Below are positions 55,839 to 64,000 of a stretch of 64,000 nt of DNA, in pieces; the stretch's first letter is position 1, and the number at the start of each line of letters is the position of its first letter. The position numbers were made by a program, and so were the translations under genes. The notes below the pieces were generated by a model. The model was not told the DNA's origin and ran no database searches. It was given only the letters and a program-made list of their open reading frames with translations. Origin of the DNA: Candidatus Latescibacterota bacterium (GTDB lineage Bacteria > Krumholzibacteriota > Krumholzibacteriia > WVZY01); the NCBI GenBank assembly GCA_011772205.1, contig WVZY01000041.1, forward strand, positions 1-64,000, written 5' to 3'.

Positions 55839-57251
55839 CTAAGCTTCACCGGCTTCCTCTCCCTCGTCACGGCTTTCCGCGTCTATCTCAAAACTGTCCG
55901 CCGTACTGGACCAGTTAACCGAAACTTTGATCTTGTAGCGGCCCAACTCGTCTTTCTCGCACATCGGGAGCTTCCAGCCCATGATTTGCTTTTTATCCAT
56001 CATGTCCTGGAGATAGCGCTCCACTTCTTTCTTGATCACCGTCGGATCTTCCTGGCCGCCCACGTATCGTTCGAGCTGCGTGACGAGGAAATAGTAAATC
56101 CGGTTCTTCGTCACGCGGGCCTGCGATTGAATGAGCGGCACGGCCTGGTTGCCCAAAGATTCGACATCGACGGCATCCTCGGGAAAGACAGTTGCGCCCC
56201 CGTAGACGCGCACCCCGGGCTCATTTGGATCCTGGCTCGGCGTCGTCGTGTAAGCATAGTTGAACTGCTTATCTACCGCTTTGCGCCAGGCATCGAGTTT
56301 GTCGACGACATTCACCGTGTTCATCTCGGACGGCTTCAGCTTTGGGTGAATGATCGGATTGAACCACTGGCCTTTCTTCTCCCTTTGAAAATATCGAGTC
56401 ATCTGGGCGGCAAAGGCCGTATTGAGTCCAACGGTGAGCGGCTCGTTCTCGTGGTACTCCTTGTAAGCGTCGCGAATCACCAAATCGTTGGCGACGACCG
56501 ATGCATGAGACAGGAGTTCCTGCTCTTCATCGTTCACGGAGTTGACGTCCACCTTCCATTCCTTTGCAACCTTTCCGAAGGAGTCCTTGGTGTTCTTGAG
56601 CGGCAGGCTCCCGATGATGTGCAGGTGATACTTGTCCGCGAGCCGCAAGTACGGGATCAGCGACATCGATTCCCCTTCGATTTTTTCGAACGGTAGAAAC
56701 ATAAAGCTGCGATACTCGCCACGTCCGATATTGTAATTCGTCGACTTCAGCTCGTGATCCAACGCCTTCTGGAATGCCGGTTTGATGAGGTAGTTCGGAC
56801 AGAGGAGCATCGACGTTTGTCCTTTGGGGAGGGCCGACGCGCCAGCATGTATCGAGTTCGCTTTCCACATGACCAGCTGATTGGCAAGTATCTCACGGGG
56901 ACGGAGCCGTTGAAGCATCTGTCCCACGCCGATGTTGATCGCGCTTGCAAGGGCTTTTTGCGCTTCACGTAGCTTCGTGAGCTCAACGTTCTGCTGTTTA
57001 TCGGGATCGAGTGAATCGGCGACGAGATTCAGCACCTCCGCCATGATGAGCTTCTTCCGGTGGGTGAAGTTTGGGCTCACCCTGAGGTCCTTGTTCGTCG
57101 CCCACTTGGCATTGAGAATATCGAGCTCGGTGTTCTGCTTGGTTTTTGAGTTGAGGATCTCATCCGCCCGAGCCGCTGCTTCCGCCTCAACGGGCTCGAC
57201 CCGCTGAAGCTGTTCGATGCGTCTCCTTGATTCGTTCATTTCGGGAGCCAT
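55839..57251 (-). CDS. tssC: TssC-like contractile sheath protein
   Basis: The 470-residue protein has no signal peptide. Its C-terminal region RVTKNRIYYFLVTQLERYVG followed by EVERYLQDMMDKKQIMGWK and YKIKVSVNWSSTADSFEID fits the TssC/phage sheath end, where an F-x-x-Y-x-x helix precedes the terminal strands. The middle has GEYRSFMFLPFEKIEGESMS. The N-terminal half is helix-rich, as in the outer sheath domain. Its start overlaps the stop of the upstream TssB-like gene by one base. It would assemble with the TssB-like protein around the Hcp tube and be recycled by ClpV. Confidence 0.72.
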   Translation of the reverse strand: MAPEMNESRRRIEQLQRVEPVEAEAAARADEILNSKTKQNTELDILNAKWATNKDLRVSPNFTHRKKLIMAEVLNLVADSLDPDKQQNVELTKLREAQKALASAINIGVGQMLQRLRPREILANQLVMWKANSIHAGASALPKGQTSMLLCPNYLIKPAFQKALDHELKSTNYNIGRGEYRSFMFLPFEKIEGESMSLIPYLRLADKYHLHIIGSLPLKNTKDSFGKVAKEWKVDVNSVNDEEQELLSHASVVANDLVIRDAYKEYHENEPLTVGLNTAFAAQMTRYFQREKKGQWFNPIIHPKLKPSEMNTVNVVDKLDAWRKAVDKQFNYAYTTTPSQDPNEPGVRVYGGATVFPEDAVDVESLGNQAVPLIQSQARVTKNRIYYFLVTQLERYVGGQEDPTVIKKEVERYLQDMMDKKQIMGWKLPMCEKDELGRYKIKVSVNWSSTADSFEIDAESRDEGEEAGEA

Positions 57252-57946
57252 TACTCACCTCCCTGAAATAGCTCGTTCACTTCGCCTTCCGTAAATCCAC
57301 CCTCCTGAATCGCGTCATCGGTGGTGACGGTGTAGCGCATGAACCGATCCTTGGTGTTTTCCACCGCTTGCCGGAGACGTGCGGTGGACTCGTCCGTCTT
57401 GCTGTCGATTTCGTTGAGGGCTTCATCCTGGAGCTCGGCGGCAAGCTGCCGGGCTCGCTGGGCAACGATTTTCTTGTCCTCGTCGCTCATCGTACCGACG
57501 AAGTCCAACGCAGCGGGATCCTTGACAAAATGAGTAACCGCGTTGAGCTTGGCTTGCAGCTGGGCGAGAAGCGCAGAGCGCCAGATGAGCTCCTTCGGGT
57601 CGTCGATCCATTTGGCGTCGTCCACGGCAAAGCGGTCCGCAACGACTTCACTGAGCGCATTGAATCCCTCACCGGTTGGATTCAGGAAGACATTGCCCGT
57701 GTATTCCGATATCTTTTCGAGAAGAGCTTTCAGCGTGTCCTTGCCTAGCTGCTTGTCGAAATCAATCGACCCTTTCACGGGGCACCGGGCAAAGATGTCG
57801 TTTTCGTCCTTGACGCTGTCGAGCAAGACGAGGTCGCTCATACCCTCGTCGACGCCGATATTAATGTTTTGATCCAGCGCGCCTTCTTTGGCGGCCCTCG
57901 CAACGGGATCGCCTTTTATGATCTGCGCGCCTTTTTTTGGTACCAT
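57251..57946 (-). CDS. TssB-like candidate sheath protein
   Basis: The 231-residue protein has TGGAGG before the ATG. It is helical in its second half (ALLAQLQAKLNAVTHFV, RARQLAAELQDEALNEIDS). Position between clpV and tssC, a one-base overlap with tssC and the size suggest TssB. The classical TssB motif (R-x-x-I-x-Y-D-V) is not seen. It could instead be a sheath-associated protein found only in this lineage. I recognise no known family, so the name is provisional. Confidence 0.6.
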   Translation of the reverse strand: MVPKKGAQIIKGDPVARAAKEGALDQNINIGVDEGMSDLVLLDSVKDENDIFARCPVKGSIDFDKQLGKDTLKALLEKISEYTGNVFLNPTGEGFNALSEVVADRFAVDDAKWIDDPKELIWRSALLAQLQAKLNAVTHFVKDPAALDFVGTMSDEDKKIVAQRARQLAAELQDEALNEIDSKTDESTARLRQAVENTKDRFMRYTVTTDDAIQEGGFTEGEVNELFQGGE

Positions 57947-57973
57947 GAAAAAACCTCCAGCATTAGTGCCGGC

Positions 57974-60250
57974 TCATTTGATTTTCAGCGAGCCATCGTC
58001 TCCAACGCACAACTTGTAATTTCCTCCAGATTTGATGCTTCCTTTTATGTAACTATCGCTGATCACACGGGATATGGTGCCTTCGACAAGCCGCTGCACG
58101 GAGCGGGCTCCCGTCGTTCGGCTGTCAATCTGCGATATGATCCAGTCCATCGTAGCATCCTCGACCGAAATGCTGCAAGTTATTATCTCACTCGTAGCTA
58201 CCTGATTGATGACGCGATCGATTTCCCTGTGGGCGATCCTTTTTAGCGTGTCGTTCGAGAGGCGGGAAAACGGAATGATCTCCAATCGGTCGACGAACTC
58301 GCGCCGGAACGTCGGTCCCTGCTGGTGGGGATTGTGGGGATCACGATATTGCAGCAGCATCTCGCGAATACCGGCGTCGTCACAGTCTTCGACATCGGCA
58401 AGTGCGTTCGACGTCATGACAAACACAGAGTTTTTGCAATCGACGATCCGCCCATGGTTGTCGGTGAGATGTCCGTCGCTCAAGACTTGAAGCAGCACGT
58501 CGAACACGCGGCCGGCGCCCTTTTCGATCTCATCGAACAGAACCACGCTGTAAGGATTTTCCATCAAACGGTTGGTCAGCTCGCCACCTTCGTCATAGCC
58601 CACGTACCCCGGCGGAGGTCCAACGAGGCGCTGGTAGCTCTCGGGCGTCTGAAACTCGGACATATTGAACCGCACGAGCGCCCGGAGACTTCCCATGAGA
58701 TACTCGGCGACGGCTTTGGCAAGCTCCGTTTTACCCGTGCCCGGCGGCCCCACGAAAATGAACGACACTTTGGTCCTTGCCGGATCGCTCAATCCCAAAC
58801 GGAGACGTTGAATGGCGCTGGTCATTGCGTTCGTCGCTCTCTTCTGATCGTATACTCGGCTCTCGAGGTATTCCTGAAGACCCTTGAGCCTTGCGTGTTC
58901 CATTTCGGACAATCTAGATATCGGTATACCTGATTCCCGCGAGATCACTTTGAGCACGGTCTCCGTGGTAACGGGGCCATCTGTTTTTTTACCCGTTTCA
59001 CGATCGTCCCGAACACTTTGAAAAGCCGAGTCGAGAATCGAAATCGCTTTCGCGGGGAACCTCAGCGACGGCAGGTAGCGTTCGCAGTTGTTGATGACCG
59101 CGTTCAGCGCTTCGTCTTCTATGCTATATCCAAAGTGCTTCTCGAATCGCGGCAGATGCATTCGCAGCATTTCGAGAGTTTCTTCTCGGGTGGGCTCATC
59201 TATTTTCACAACTTCAAAACGGCGCACGAATGCATCGTTCGGACGGATTTTCCCCTCGAAATCCTTTGTCGTGGTCGCCGCGATCAATCGGAAAGCGCTC
59301 CGGCTGAGGTAAGGATTGAACAAACCGAGAAGATTGCTCGAACCGGTGCTGCCTGGATCGCCAAGGATATGAACCTCGTCGAGAAATAAAATGACGTCCT
59401 TGCGAACGATCGCTGCGTCGATGATCTGCTGCAGCCGTTCCTCGAGCTGTCCACGATAGCTCGCCCCGGCAATCAGTGATGAGCAAGAAACAGAATAAAT
59501 CTGACAGCCCTTGAGCCACTCCGGTGCCTCGTCCGTACTGGACCATGCGGCGAGCCCCTCGACAACGGCTGTCTTGCCGACACCCGGATCACCGATGATC
59601 ATCGGGTTCGGGCGTACGAGACGGCCAAGAATGCCGGCGATGTGCCGGATCCGGTCCATGCGTGTCTTTGTAAGGTCGATATCTTTGGTTTTGACGGATT
59701 CGGAAAGGTTATCGGCGTAGCGGGCTAGAACATCCTCGAATGTTTTTCCCGCTTTTCCAGCTGGAGCGGGTCGCGATGTCGAGGTCTTCGAGTCGGCCGC
59801 ACTCTCGGCGATGGCCGGGTTTGTCTTGGCGAATTCAACGAACACCTCATCGACCGAAAATGGTGCGGTCCGGAGCTCGTTGGAGACAAATCCCAAACCG
59901 GTGCTCAACATTGACTCGACGATGTCGTGTTCGTTCAAGAGGCGTTCGAGCTCGCGCCCTTTTGCGACAAGATCGCTCGCACTAGCCGCTTCGAGGATGG
60001 GCTCCGTCGTGCCCGAGTAGCGGGTAGTGGACTTCTCGGCGGTCGGTGCGCACCAGTTCACCGCCTCTTCCGGATCGGCACCGGTACGCAGAAGGGCATT
60101 GTCGAGAAGTCCGCTCTCCAGGGCAACGAGCAGGATCTGCGGCCCTCGGAAGTAACGCTGGTTGAACTTGACCGCCCGTTCCCGAGCTTTCTCGATAAGG
60201 TCGAGACCGCTCTCATCGAGCCAGTGGTTGACGTCGGCATGTGTGGGCAT
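57974..60250 (-). CDS. clpV: ClpV/TssH-type AAA+ ATPase
   Basis: The 758-residue protein has an N-terminal helical domain (1-145) of ClpV type, then D1 with Walker A GDPGVGKT (220-227), Walker B VILFLDEVHIL and RLIAATTTKDFEG. A middle helical part and D2 follow, with Walker A GPPGTGKTELAKAVAEYL and Walker B VVLFDEIEKG. ClpV unfolds contracted sheath so that it can be reused. The absence of a FIGL-like ClpP-binding loop cannot be judged here. It lies directly upstream of the TssB-like and TssC-like genes, which supports the assignment over ClpB. Length is slightly below the usual 850 residues. Confidence 0.87.
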   Translation of the reverse strand: MPTHADVNHWLDESGLDLIEKARERAVKFNQRYFRGPQILLVALESGLLDNALLRTGADPEEAVNWCAPTAEKSTTRYSGTTEPILEAASASDLVAKGRELERLLNEHDIVESMLSTGLGFVSNELRTAPFSVDEVFVEFAKTNPAIAESAADSKTSTSRPAPAGKAGKTFEDVLARYADNLSESVKTKDIDLTKTRMDRIRHIAGILGRLVRPNPMIIGDPGVGKTAVVEGLAAWSSTDEAPEWLKGCQIYSVSCSSLIAGASYRGQLEERLQQIIDAAIVRKDVILFLDEVHILGDPGSTGSSNLLGLFNPYLSRSAFRLIAATTTKDFEGKIRPNDAFVRRFEVVKIDEPTREETLEMLRMHLPRFEKHFGYSIEDEALNAVINNCERYLPSLRFPAKAISILDSAFQSVRDDRETGKKTDGPVTTETVLKVISRESGIPISRLSEMEHARLKGLQEYLESRVYDQKRATNAMTSAIQRLRLGLSDPARTKVSFIFVGPPGTGKTELAKAVAEYLMGSLRALVRFNMSEFQTPESYQRLVGPPPGYVGYDEGGELTNRLMENPYSVVLFDEIEKGAGRVFDVLLQVLSDGHLTDNHGRIVDCKNSVFVMTSNALADVEDCDDAGIREMLLQYRDPHNPHQQGPTFRREFVDRLEIIPFSRLSNDTLKRIAHREIDRVINQVATSEIITCSISVEDATMDWIISQIDSRTTGARSVQRLVEGTISRVISDSYIKGSIKSGGNYKLCVGDDGSLKIK

Positions 60251-60448
60251 ATGCGAACCCCGCTTCGGCTCAAGTCAGTGTTTTTGAGCTACGGATCAGA
60301 CGCCGCGTTGCCTCATATGGTAGTTGCTTGACACTGAGCTTACCAAATCACAACGATCCCGGCAAGCAGCCGTTCGCTTCGAACGCGCGGGCTTTAATCC
60401 CGCAATGGCTCGTGTGGAGAGAAGCTGGCGGGTTTCTGTGGCGGCTGG

Positions 60449-61426
60449 TTAAAATGTCACATTGAATTGCAGTGACCGGGGTCCCGGCACGAAGCGAAAT
60501 GCCAGACCATCATCCGAGCGATCCGGATCAGATTTGCTCAAGAATGGCACGCCTTCGCCGCGGAGATACCTGTAAAAGAGAACTCCCGTCGCCACAGCCG
60601 CAACACCGGTGACGATCCAAAGCGCCGTCGACGTCCCCCCGTCCGTTGCCGCGGCTCCGCCTGCCGCTCCCCCGGTAACGGCCAGGCCGCCGATCGGCCA
60701 TAATATGCTCATCCTCCCGGAGAACATCAGCTGTGCTTCGGCCGCCAGACCTCGCTTGTTATCGCGAACAACAAGGGTGCCCGCCTGTTTACCGGCCCTG
60801 AGGCCCGTGACAATTATTTTGCCGTCTTCCTCTCTGGTTGTCCCTCGTCCCGCGGGTTTCACTTCGGAGCTGACGCTCGCAGTAATCGTAGTGATCGGGA
60901 TATCCACTCGATTGTGATACGCTATTTCGAACGTCGCTTCCTGCTGCTTGCCTATGGTTGCTTTTGGCGGTTTTATTTTGATGGCCGCCGGCTCGTAGAA
61001 GCGATTGAGCTCACCCGAGACCTTCGATTTGATTCTTTCGCTCCAAGCGAATTCAGCGACCGCTTTCGCCCCACTCTCGTCCCGCGGCTCAACCATGACT
61101 CGCCACAAAAGCGTTCCGAGTTGGTATCCGCCTTCTTTGTTCAAATTATTCGAGAAATAATGATCTATAACGGGGAACATATGGTCGTTCCACACTTTGG
61201 AGTTCGTCTGGTAGTTGCCCGCTTCGATCATTTTCGCCAGACACGGGAATGTGATCCTATACTTGGCCCGCCCGAAGTAATACTCCTTGATGAGCTGCGG
61301 TGTCTTGAGCTCTTTGCAGGGATCTTCTGCTTCTTGCGCAGCAGCGCCGCCTGGAAAGCCTGCCTGAATGAGCAGCATCGAGATTAAAAAACAAGCTCGG
61401 AATCGTGACGAAAGAACAAATCTCAT
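60449..61426 (-). CDS. Exported protein with signal peptide and C-terminal membrane segment (candidate T6SS envelope component)
   Basis: The 325-residue protein has a signal peptide (MRFVLSSRFRACFLISMLLI, cleavage near AAAQE). The periplasmic part is first helical (DPCKELKTPQLIKEYYFGRA, LNKEGGYQLGTLLWRVMVEP), then an Ig-like beta domain (about 165-240: ATIGKQQEATFEIAYHNR). Residues 243-290 are hydrophobic and alanine/glycine-rich (GGLAVTGGAAGGAAATDGG, then STALWIVTGVAAVATGVLFY). A short cytoplasmic or outer-facing tail ends in beta. No lipobox is seen. Its start overlaps the preceding gene by four bases. In the place where TssJ/M are missing, it is a candidate for an alternative anchor. I recognise no family. 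Confidence 0.65.
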   Translation of the reverse strand: MRFVLSSRFRACFLISMLLIQAGFPGGAAAQEAEDPCKELKTPQLIKEYYFGRAKYRITFPCLAKMIEAGNYQTNSKVWNDHMFPVIDHYFSNNLNKEGGYQLGTLLWRVMVEPRDESGAKAVAEFAWSERIKSKVSGELNRFYEPAAIKIKPPKATIGKQQEATFEIAYHNRVDIPITTITASVSSEVKPAGRGTTREEDGKIIVTGLRAGKQAGTLVVRDNKRGLAAEAQLMFSGRMSILWPIGGLAVTGGAAGGAAATDGGTSTALWIVTGVAAVATGVLFYRYLRGEGVPFLSKSDPDRSDDGLAFRFVPGPRSLQFNVTF

Positions 61427-62667
61427 AAATCCCCCCCCGTACGATAACGTAACTTGATGGTCGTCTCCAGGGTATCTTGCACAATGAAGACGAACTCGCT
61501 CTTTTTTCTAACCCCGCCCTCGCCGGGATCGGAACTGATGAACAGATCGTCTCCCAGAGCAAACTTGATCTCGTACTCTCCCGGCATCAGATCGAACTGC
61601 CAGCTCAACTCATCCTTTAGTCCATATTCGAAACCGTTGAACATCAAGGGCACCTTCAGGTTGTTCATGCTGCTTGCTCCCTCGTAGCCGACGATCCTGA
61701 CGGGAGTTGTCTTCCCTGAGTACGTTGTGTCCACCACTGCCAAACGCTCCGTCCACATGCTGTCCGTTTCACTAACGCCGCCGCGAACCGATTTTTTCAA
61801 CAGCAATGACTGCTTCCGAATCGGCCGTTCCCTCGGAAAAACGTAGACGGTATGGAGGCCCGCCTTGAGGCTTGCAGTGGGTTTATCGTTTTTGAACGGG
61901 ATGAAATCCGTAGACTCGTCGATCTTTATATTGCACTCGAAGGGCGCTTCGAACGTTACCTGAAAGCGCGGAACATCGGTTTTCGCAAATACCCAAAGGA
62001 AGAGCACGATAATCGGCAGGAGGATGCCCAGCGTGATTGCGTAGCCCGTGTAAGGCCCGCGGAAGGCGTAATAAAAACAGGGCGGCCAGTCGAACCAGAT
62101 CCGGGGTTTGACTTCGACCTCGAGATCCGTTTCGAAACCCTGCTCGGCGAGACTCAAGCCCAGATTGAGCTTTTTATCGGGGGCCTGGAGCTTGAATTGC
62201 TTTACGTCCTTGATTTCCCTTCCGAAAAACCTGTGCTTCCCGCGGATTTCGTTCAGCTTGTCCTCGATCTGACCGATGAGCTGCTCGCTCGGGCTAACCG
62301 CCACAGTCTCGTTGATGCTGAGCGTCTTGCGTTTGCCGAAGTAAATCTTTCGCTGATCATCCGGGTCATCAGCTTCGATATGCATGCGCAAGTTGACACG
62401 GGAAGCGAGGTAGCGAACGATGATATCGTCGTGCTCTTTGATGCCGGGCGCCGCTTTGTGGATTGGAAGCTTTGGGTTCAGGCGCACGCCGCCGTGTTCG
62501 ATCAGGACGTTTTGAAATGTGGCTTCGGGATGCAACAATCCCTTTTCAACCGCCTTAGGGACGATACGTGCAAGGTTCTCCTCAATGGTGGAGTCGTCCT
62601 CAAAGGTCGTGAACGCCTTCCGATCCTTCCCAGCCGCATCCCTGTATACAATCTTGTAAGTTCCCAT
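61423..62667 (-). CDS. Membrane protein with two N-terminal ubiquitin-like domains (candidate T6SS membrane component)
   Basis: Residues 1-88 and 92-186 each look like a ubiquitin-like beta-grasp: the first ends HDDIIVRYL, and the second has KTLSINETVAVSPSEQLIGQ, a helix, and DLEVEVKP at the end. A transmembrane helix follows (about 208-228), then an exported beta-rich domain (229-414) with VPLMFNGFEYGLKDELSWQF and PGEYEIKFALGDDL. The N-terminus is in the cytoplasm. Ubiquitin-like domains occur in type VII systems (EsaB/YukD), but I do not know them in T6SS. The gene is between tssK-like and the exported protein, 29 bases after tssK, so it probably links baseplate to membrane. The name is an inference. 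Confidence 0.7.
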   Translation of the reverse strand: MGTYKIVYRDAAGKDRKAFTTFEDDSTIEENLARIVPKAVEKGLLHPEATFQNVLIEHGGVRLNPKLPIHKAAPGIKEHDDIIVRYLASRVNLRMHIEADDPDDQRKIYFGKRKTLSINETVAVSPSEQLIGQIEDKLNEIRGKHRFFGREIKDVKQFKLQAPDKKLNLGLSLAEQGFETDLEVEVKPRIWFDWPPCFYYAFRGPYTGYAITLGILLPIIVLFLWVFAKTDVPRFQVTFEAPFECNIKIDESTDFIPFKNDKPTASLKAGLHTVYVFPRERPIRKQSLLLKKSVRGGVSETDSMWTERLAVVDTTYSGKTTPVRIVGYEGASSMNNLKVPLMFNGFEYGLKDELSWQFDLMPGEYEIKFALGDDLFISSDPGEGGVRKKSEFVFIVQDTLETTIKLRYRTGGDL

Positions 62668-62696
62668 TCAGATCGATCTTGCTCTGTGGGCTGTAC

Positions 62697-63770
62697 CTAG
62701 ATGATCTCCAAGTCCTCGATGAGTTGCCGAAGCTGTTCCATCGATCGGACGAGCAATGGTTCGGTGTTAATGCAAAGATCCTCCCAGGTCAGCCCCTTGA
62801 TATCCGGCCGTCTCGCGTACAACTTTGGCAGATTTTCCTCTCCGTACGCGCGAGCGAAGTACCGCTCGTGCCAATCGGAGAGAGGGTATATCAACTCGAA
62901 GAATAACGTTGCTGCGCTGATCTTCAGCAGATTCTGGATCAGCCCCAGCTTCGAGAGAAGAAAAGTTCTAAGAACCAATATGTCCATGGCCTTGAACAAG
63001 AGCTCGCCGTCGAATTCCCCAACCAGCGTCTTAGCTTGCTCCGCCCTCTTCCGCGACACCTCCGAGATGAGCGTATTGAACAACTTCGACAGGCCGTCGA
63101 TGTCGCCTCCGAACGCGCGGGCATGCTCCAGCCGCAAAACCGGAGGTATATAATCCTCACGCAGCTTCATCTCGGGTCCCGCGCTTTCGAGGAGCCCGAG
63201 TGCAATGAAATCTGCGAATGCGTTGTAGATGTTCGACTTATATTGAGACACCTCAATGAGTTCCAGTGCCACCGCCGGATAAGCGAGTTCGATTTCCTCC
63301 GAAGAGGCGGCCACACCCTCCTGCTGTAAGAACCGCCCTACCTGATAATCCACCTTTAGCCCGCGCCGAACCTCGGGCCGGGCGGCTACGACGTATTCTC
63401 CGGGTGGGAAGTTTTCCTTTTTTTGCACGACCTTGAGATGCGGCACCGGCCACCCAAGACGCCTCCCACTGCTTTCAACGCCGATGAAAAGCTGTCCGCT
63501 GGGAGTCAGCGCCTTTAGGGTCCGGGGCAGCTTGAAGGTGATTCCGACAGTCTGCTCCTGATGGTTGACCTCGAGGATCTCGATGGGCTGCATCCGAGCG
63601 CCGACAGACGTATCGACATCGATAATGCCCGGCTGGTCCATGTGGACCCGGTGTGTCTCGGCGAATAGATGGCTCGAGCGCTGGTCGGCATGCGAGAAAT
63701 GAAGTTCGTTGACCAATAGGCCGTCGTACCAGTTTACACCCAAGAGTCTTTCTATGTTATCACGAGCCAT
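62697..63770 (-). CDS. tssK: TssK-like baseplate protein
   Basis: The 357-residue protein has no signal peptide. Its start, ERLLGVNWYDGLLVNELHFSHAD, matches the TssK opening I-x-W-x-E-G-x-L-x-x-x-H-F. The middle domain is beta-rich (RMQPIEILEVNHQEQTVGIT) and the C-terminal domain is helical (FNTLISEVSRKRAEQ, LLFKAMDILVLRTFLLSKLG). TssK is the adaptor that joins the baseplate to the membrane complex. The gene leads the cluster; I see only about 230 bases beyond it, so further upstream genes may exist. The chain is about 90 residues shorter than proteobacterial TssK (~445). Confidence 0.75.
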   Translation of the reverse strand: MARDNIERLLGVNWYDGLLVNELHFSHADQRSSHLFAETHRVHMDQPGIIDVDTSVGARMQPIEILEVNHQEQTVGITFKLPRTLKALTPSGQLFIGVESSGRRLGWPVPHLKVVQKKENFPPGEYVVAARPEVRRGLKVDYQVGRFLQQEGVAASSEEIELAYPAVALELIEVSQYKSNIYNAFADFIALGLLESAGPEMKLREDYIPPVLRLEHARAFGGDIDGLSKLFNTLISEVSRKRAEQAKTLVGEFDGELLFKAMDILVLRTFLLSKLGLIQNLLKISAATLFFELIYPLSDWHERYFARAYGEENLPKLYARRPDIKGLTWEDLCINTEPLLVRSMEQLRQLIEDLEII

Positions 63771-63869
63771 GATTTCCCTTCGCGGCGCTTTGACAGATAC
63801 AATACACGTTCGACGAGTCCGTTGGGGCCACGCCGAGACTTCTGGGAGCTAGCCTATAATCTAACATAC

Positions 63870-63926
63870 GGGCTGTCAAGATTTTAGTAGCACTTACCTA
63901 TGGACTGTCAAGATTATTAGTAGCAC
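63870..63926. repeat. Direct repeat upstream of the T6SS-like cluster
   Basis: Copies at 63870-63893 and 63902-63926 are alike except for a G/A change and one base more in the second (GGGCTGTCAAG... and GGACTGTCAAG..., both ending TAGTAGCAC). Read on the minus strand each copy has TTGACA, a potential -35 element. Repeated end units of this kind also occur in IS21-family elements, so it could be an IS remnant. Confidence 0.55.
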
Positions 63927-64000
63927 GAGACAGGCCCTGGAGTAAAGAGAATCACATGATCGGCGATTGAATTCACAGCGGTTGTGCTGCCGCGTGAGGA

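Noticed and set aside
49519-63770. Extracellular contractile injection system (Afp/PVC-like) instead of T6SS
   Set aside because: TssK-, TssF- and TssG-like proteins and a ClpV are present, and an Afp15-like ATPase, tail-terminator and tail-fibre genes are not. The DUF4280 tip is shared by both kinds and does not decide.

Overview
The window looks like a chromosomal segment of an uncultured Gram-negative bacterium of the FCB superphylum, in or near candidate phyla such as KSB1, Latescibacterota, Eisenbacteria, Krumholzibacteriota or Zixibacteria. This is an inference. It rests on two giant secreted proteins ending in an NPFNP-type FlgD-like sorting domain, HYDIN/ASH-type repeats, a DUF2723 membrane protein, an IPTL-CTERM protein, and two small secreted proteins with a WGxxKSLY tail. 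No rRNA, tRNA or CRISPR array was seen.

Layout. 1-6.1 kb: cell-surface genes (a partial beta-helix protein, two paralogous small secreted proteins flanking a GT-C glycosyltransferase, a C-tail-anchored protein, an IPTL-CTERM protein). 6.3-12.3 kb: a PurF-like protein without the usual cysteine nucleophile, a class V aminotransferase, a Memo-like protein and an ALDH7-type dehydrogenase. 12.5-20.4 kb: a DUF2723/TPR membrane protein and envelope or secreted proteins. 20.4-22.7 kb: an hgcAB mercury-methylation locus with a membrane-anchored thioredoxin-fold partner and a promoter overlapped by a perfect palindrome. 23-25.3 kb: nifU-nifS. 25.7-38.2 kb: two giant secreted proteins. 38.3-47.2 kb: an envelope redox region (exported nitroreductase, two Tat-type aldo/keto reductases with ferredoxin-like tails, a NapH/NapG-like polyferredoxin, a DUF362 protein, and outer-membrane or secreted helpers). 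47.7-63.8 kb: a Fic-domain gene, then a long co-directional minus-strand cluster encoding a divergent type VI secretion system (T6SS).

The T6SS-like cluster reads, in transcription order: TssK-like, a membrane protein with two ubiquitin-like domains, a signal-peptide protein with a C-terminal membrane segment, ClpV, a TssB-like candidate, a TssC-like sheath, a TssD/Hcp-like tube, VgrG, TssF-like, TssG-like, a DUF4280 PAAR-like tip, a probable effector, and a small candidate immunity or adaptor protein. No TssJ, TssL, TssM, TssA or TssE was recognised. The two membrane or exported proteins are therefore candidates for a different envelope anchor. The effector carries a FHSSYLAGG...SGHYKP signature that I know from plant IQM calmodulin-binding proteins. 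The Fic gene next door has an intact AMPylation motif.

The two most notable systems are the hgcAB locus with its putative operator, and the divergent T6SS with its ubiquitin-like membrane component and IQM-like effector.
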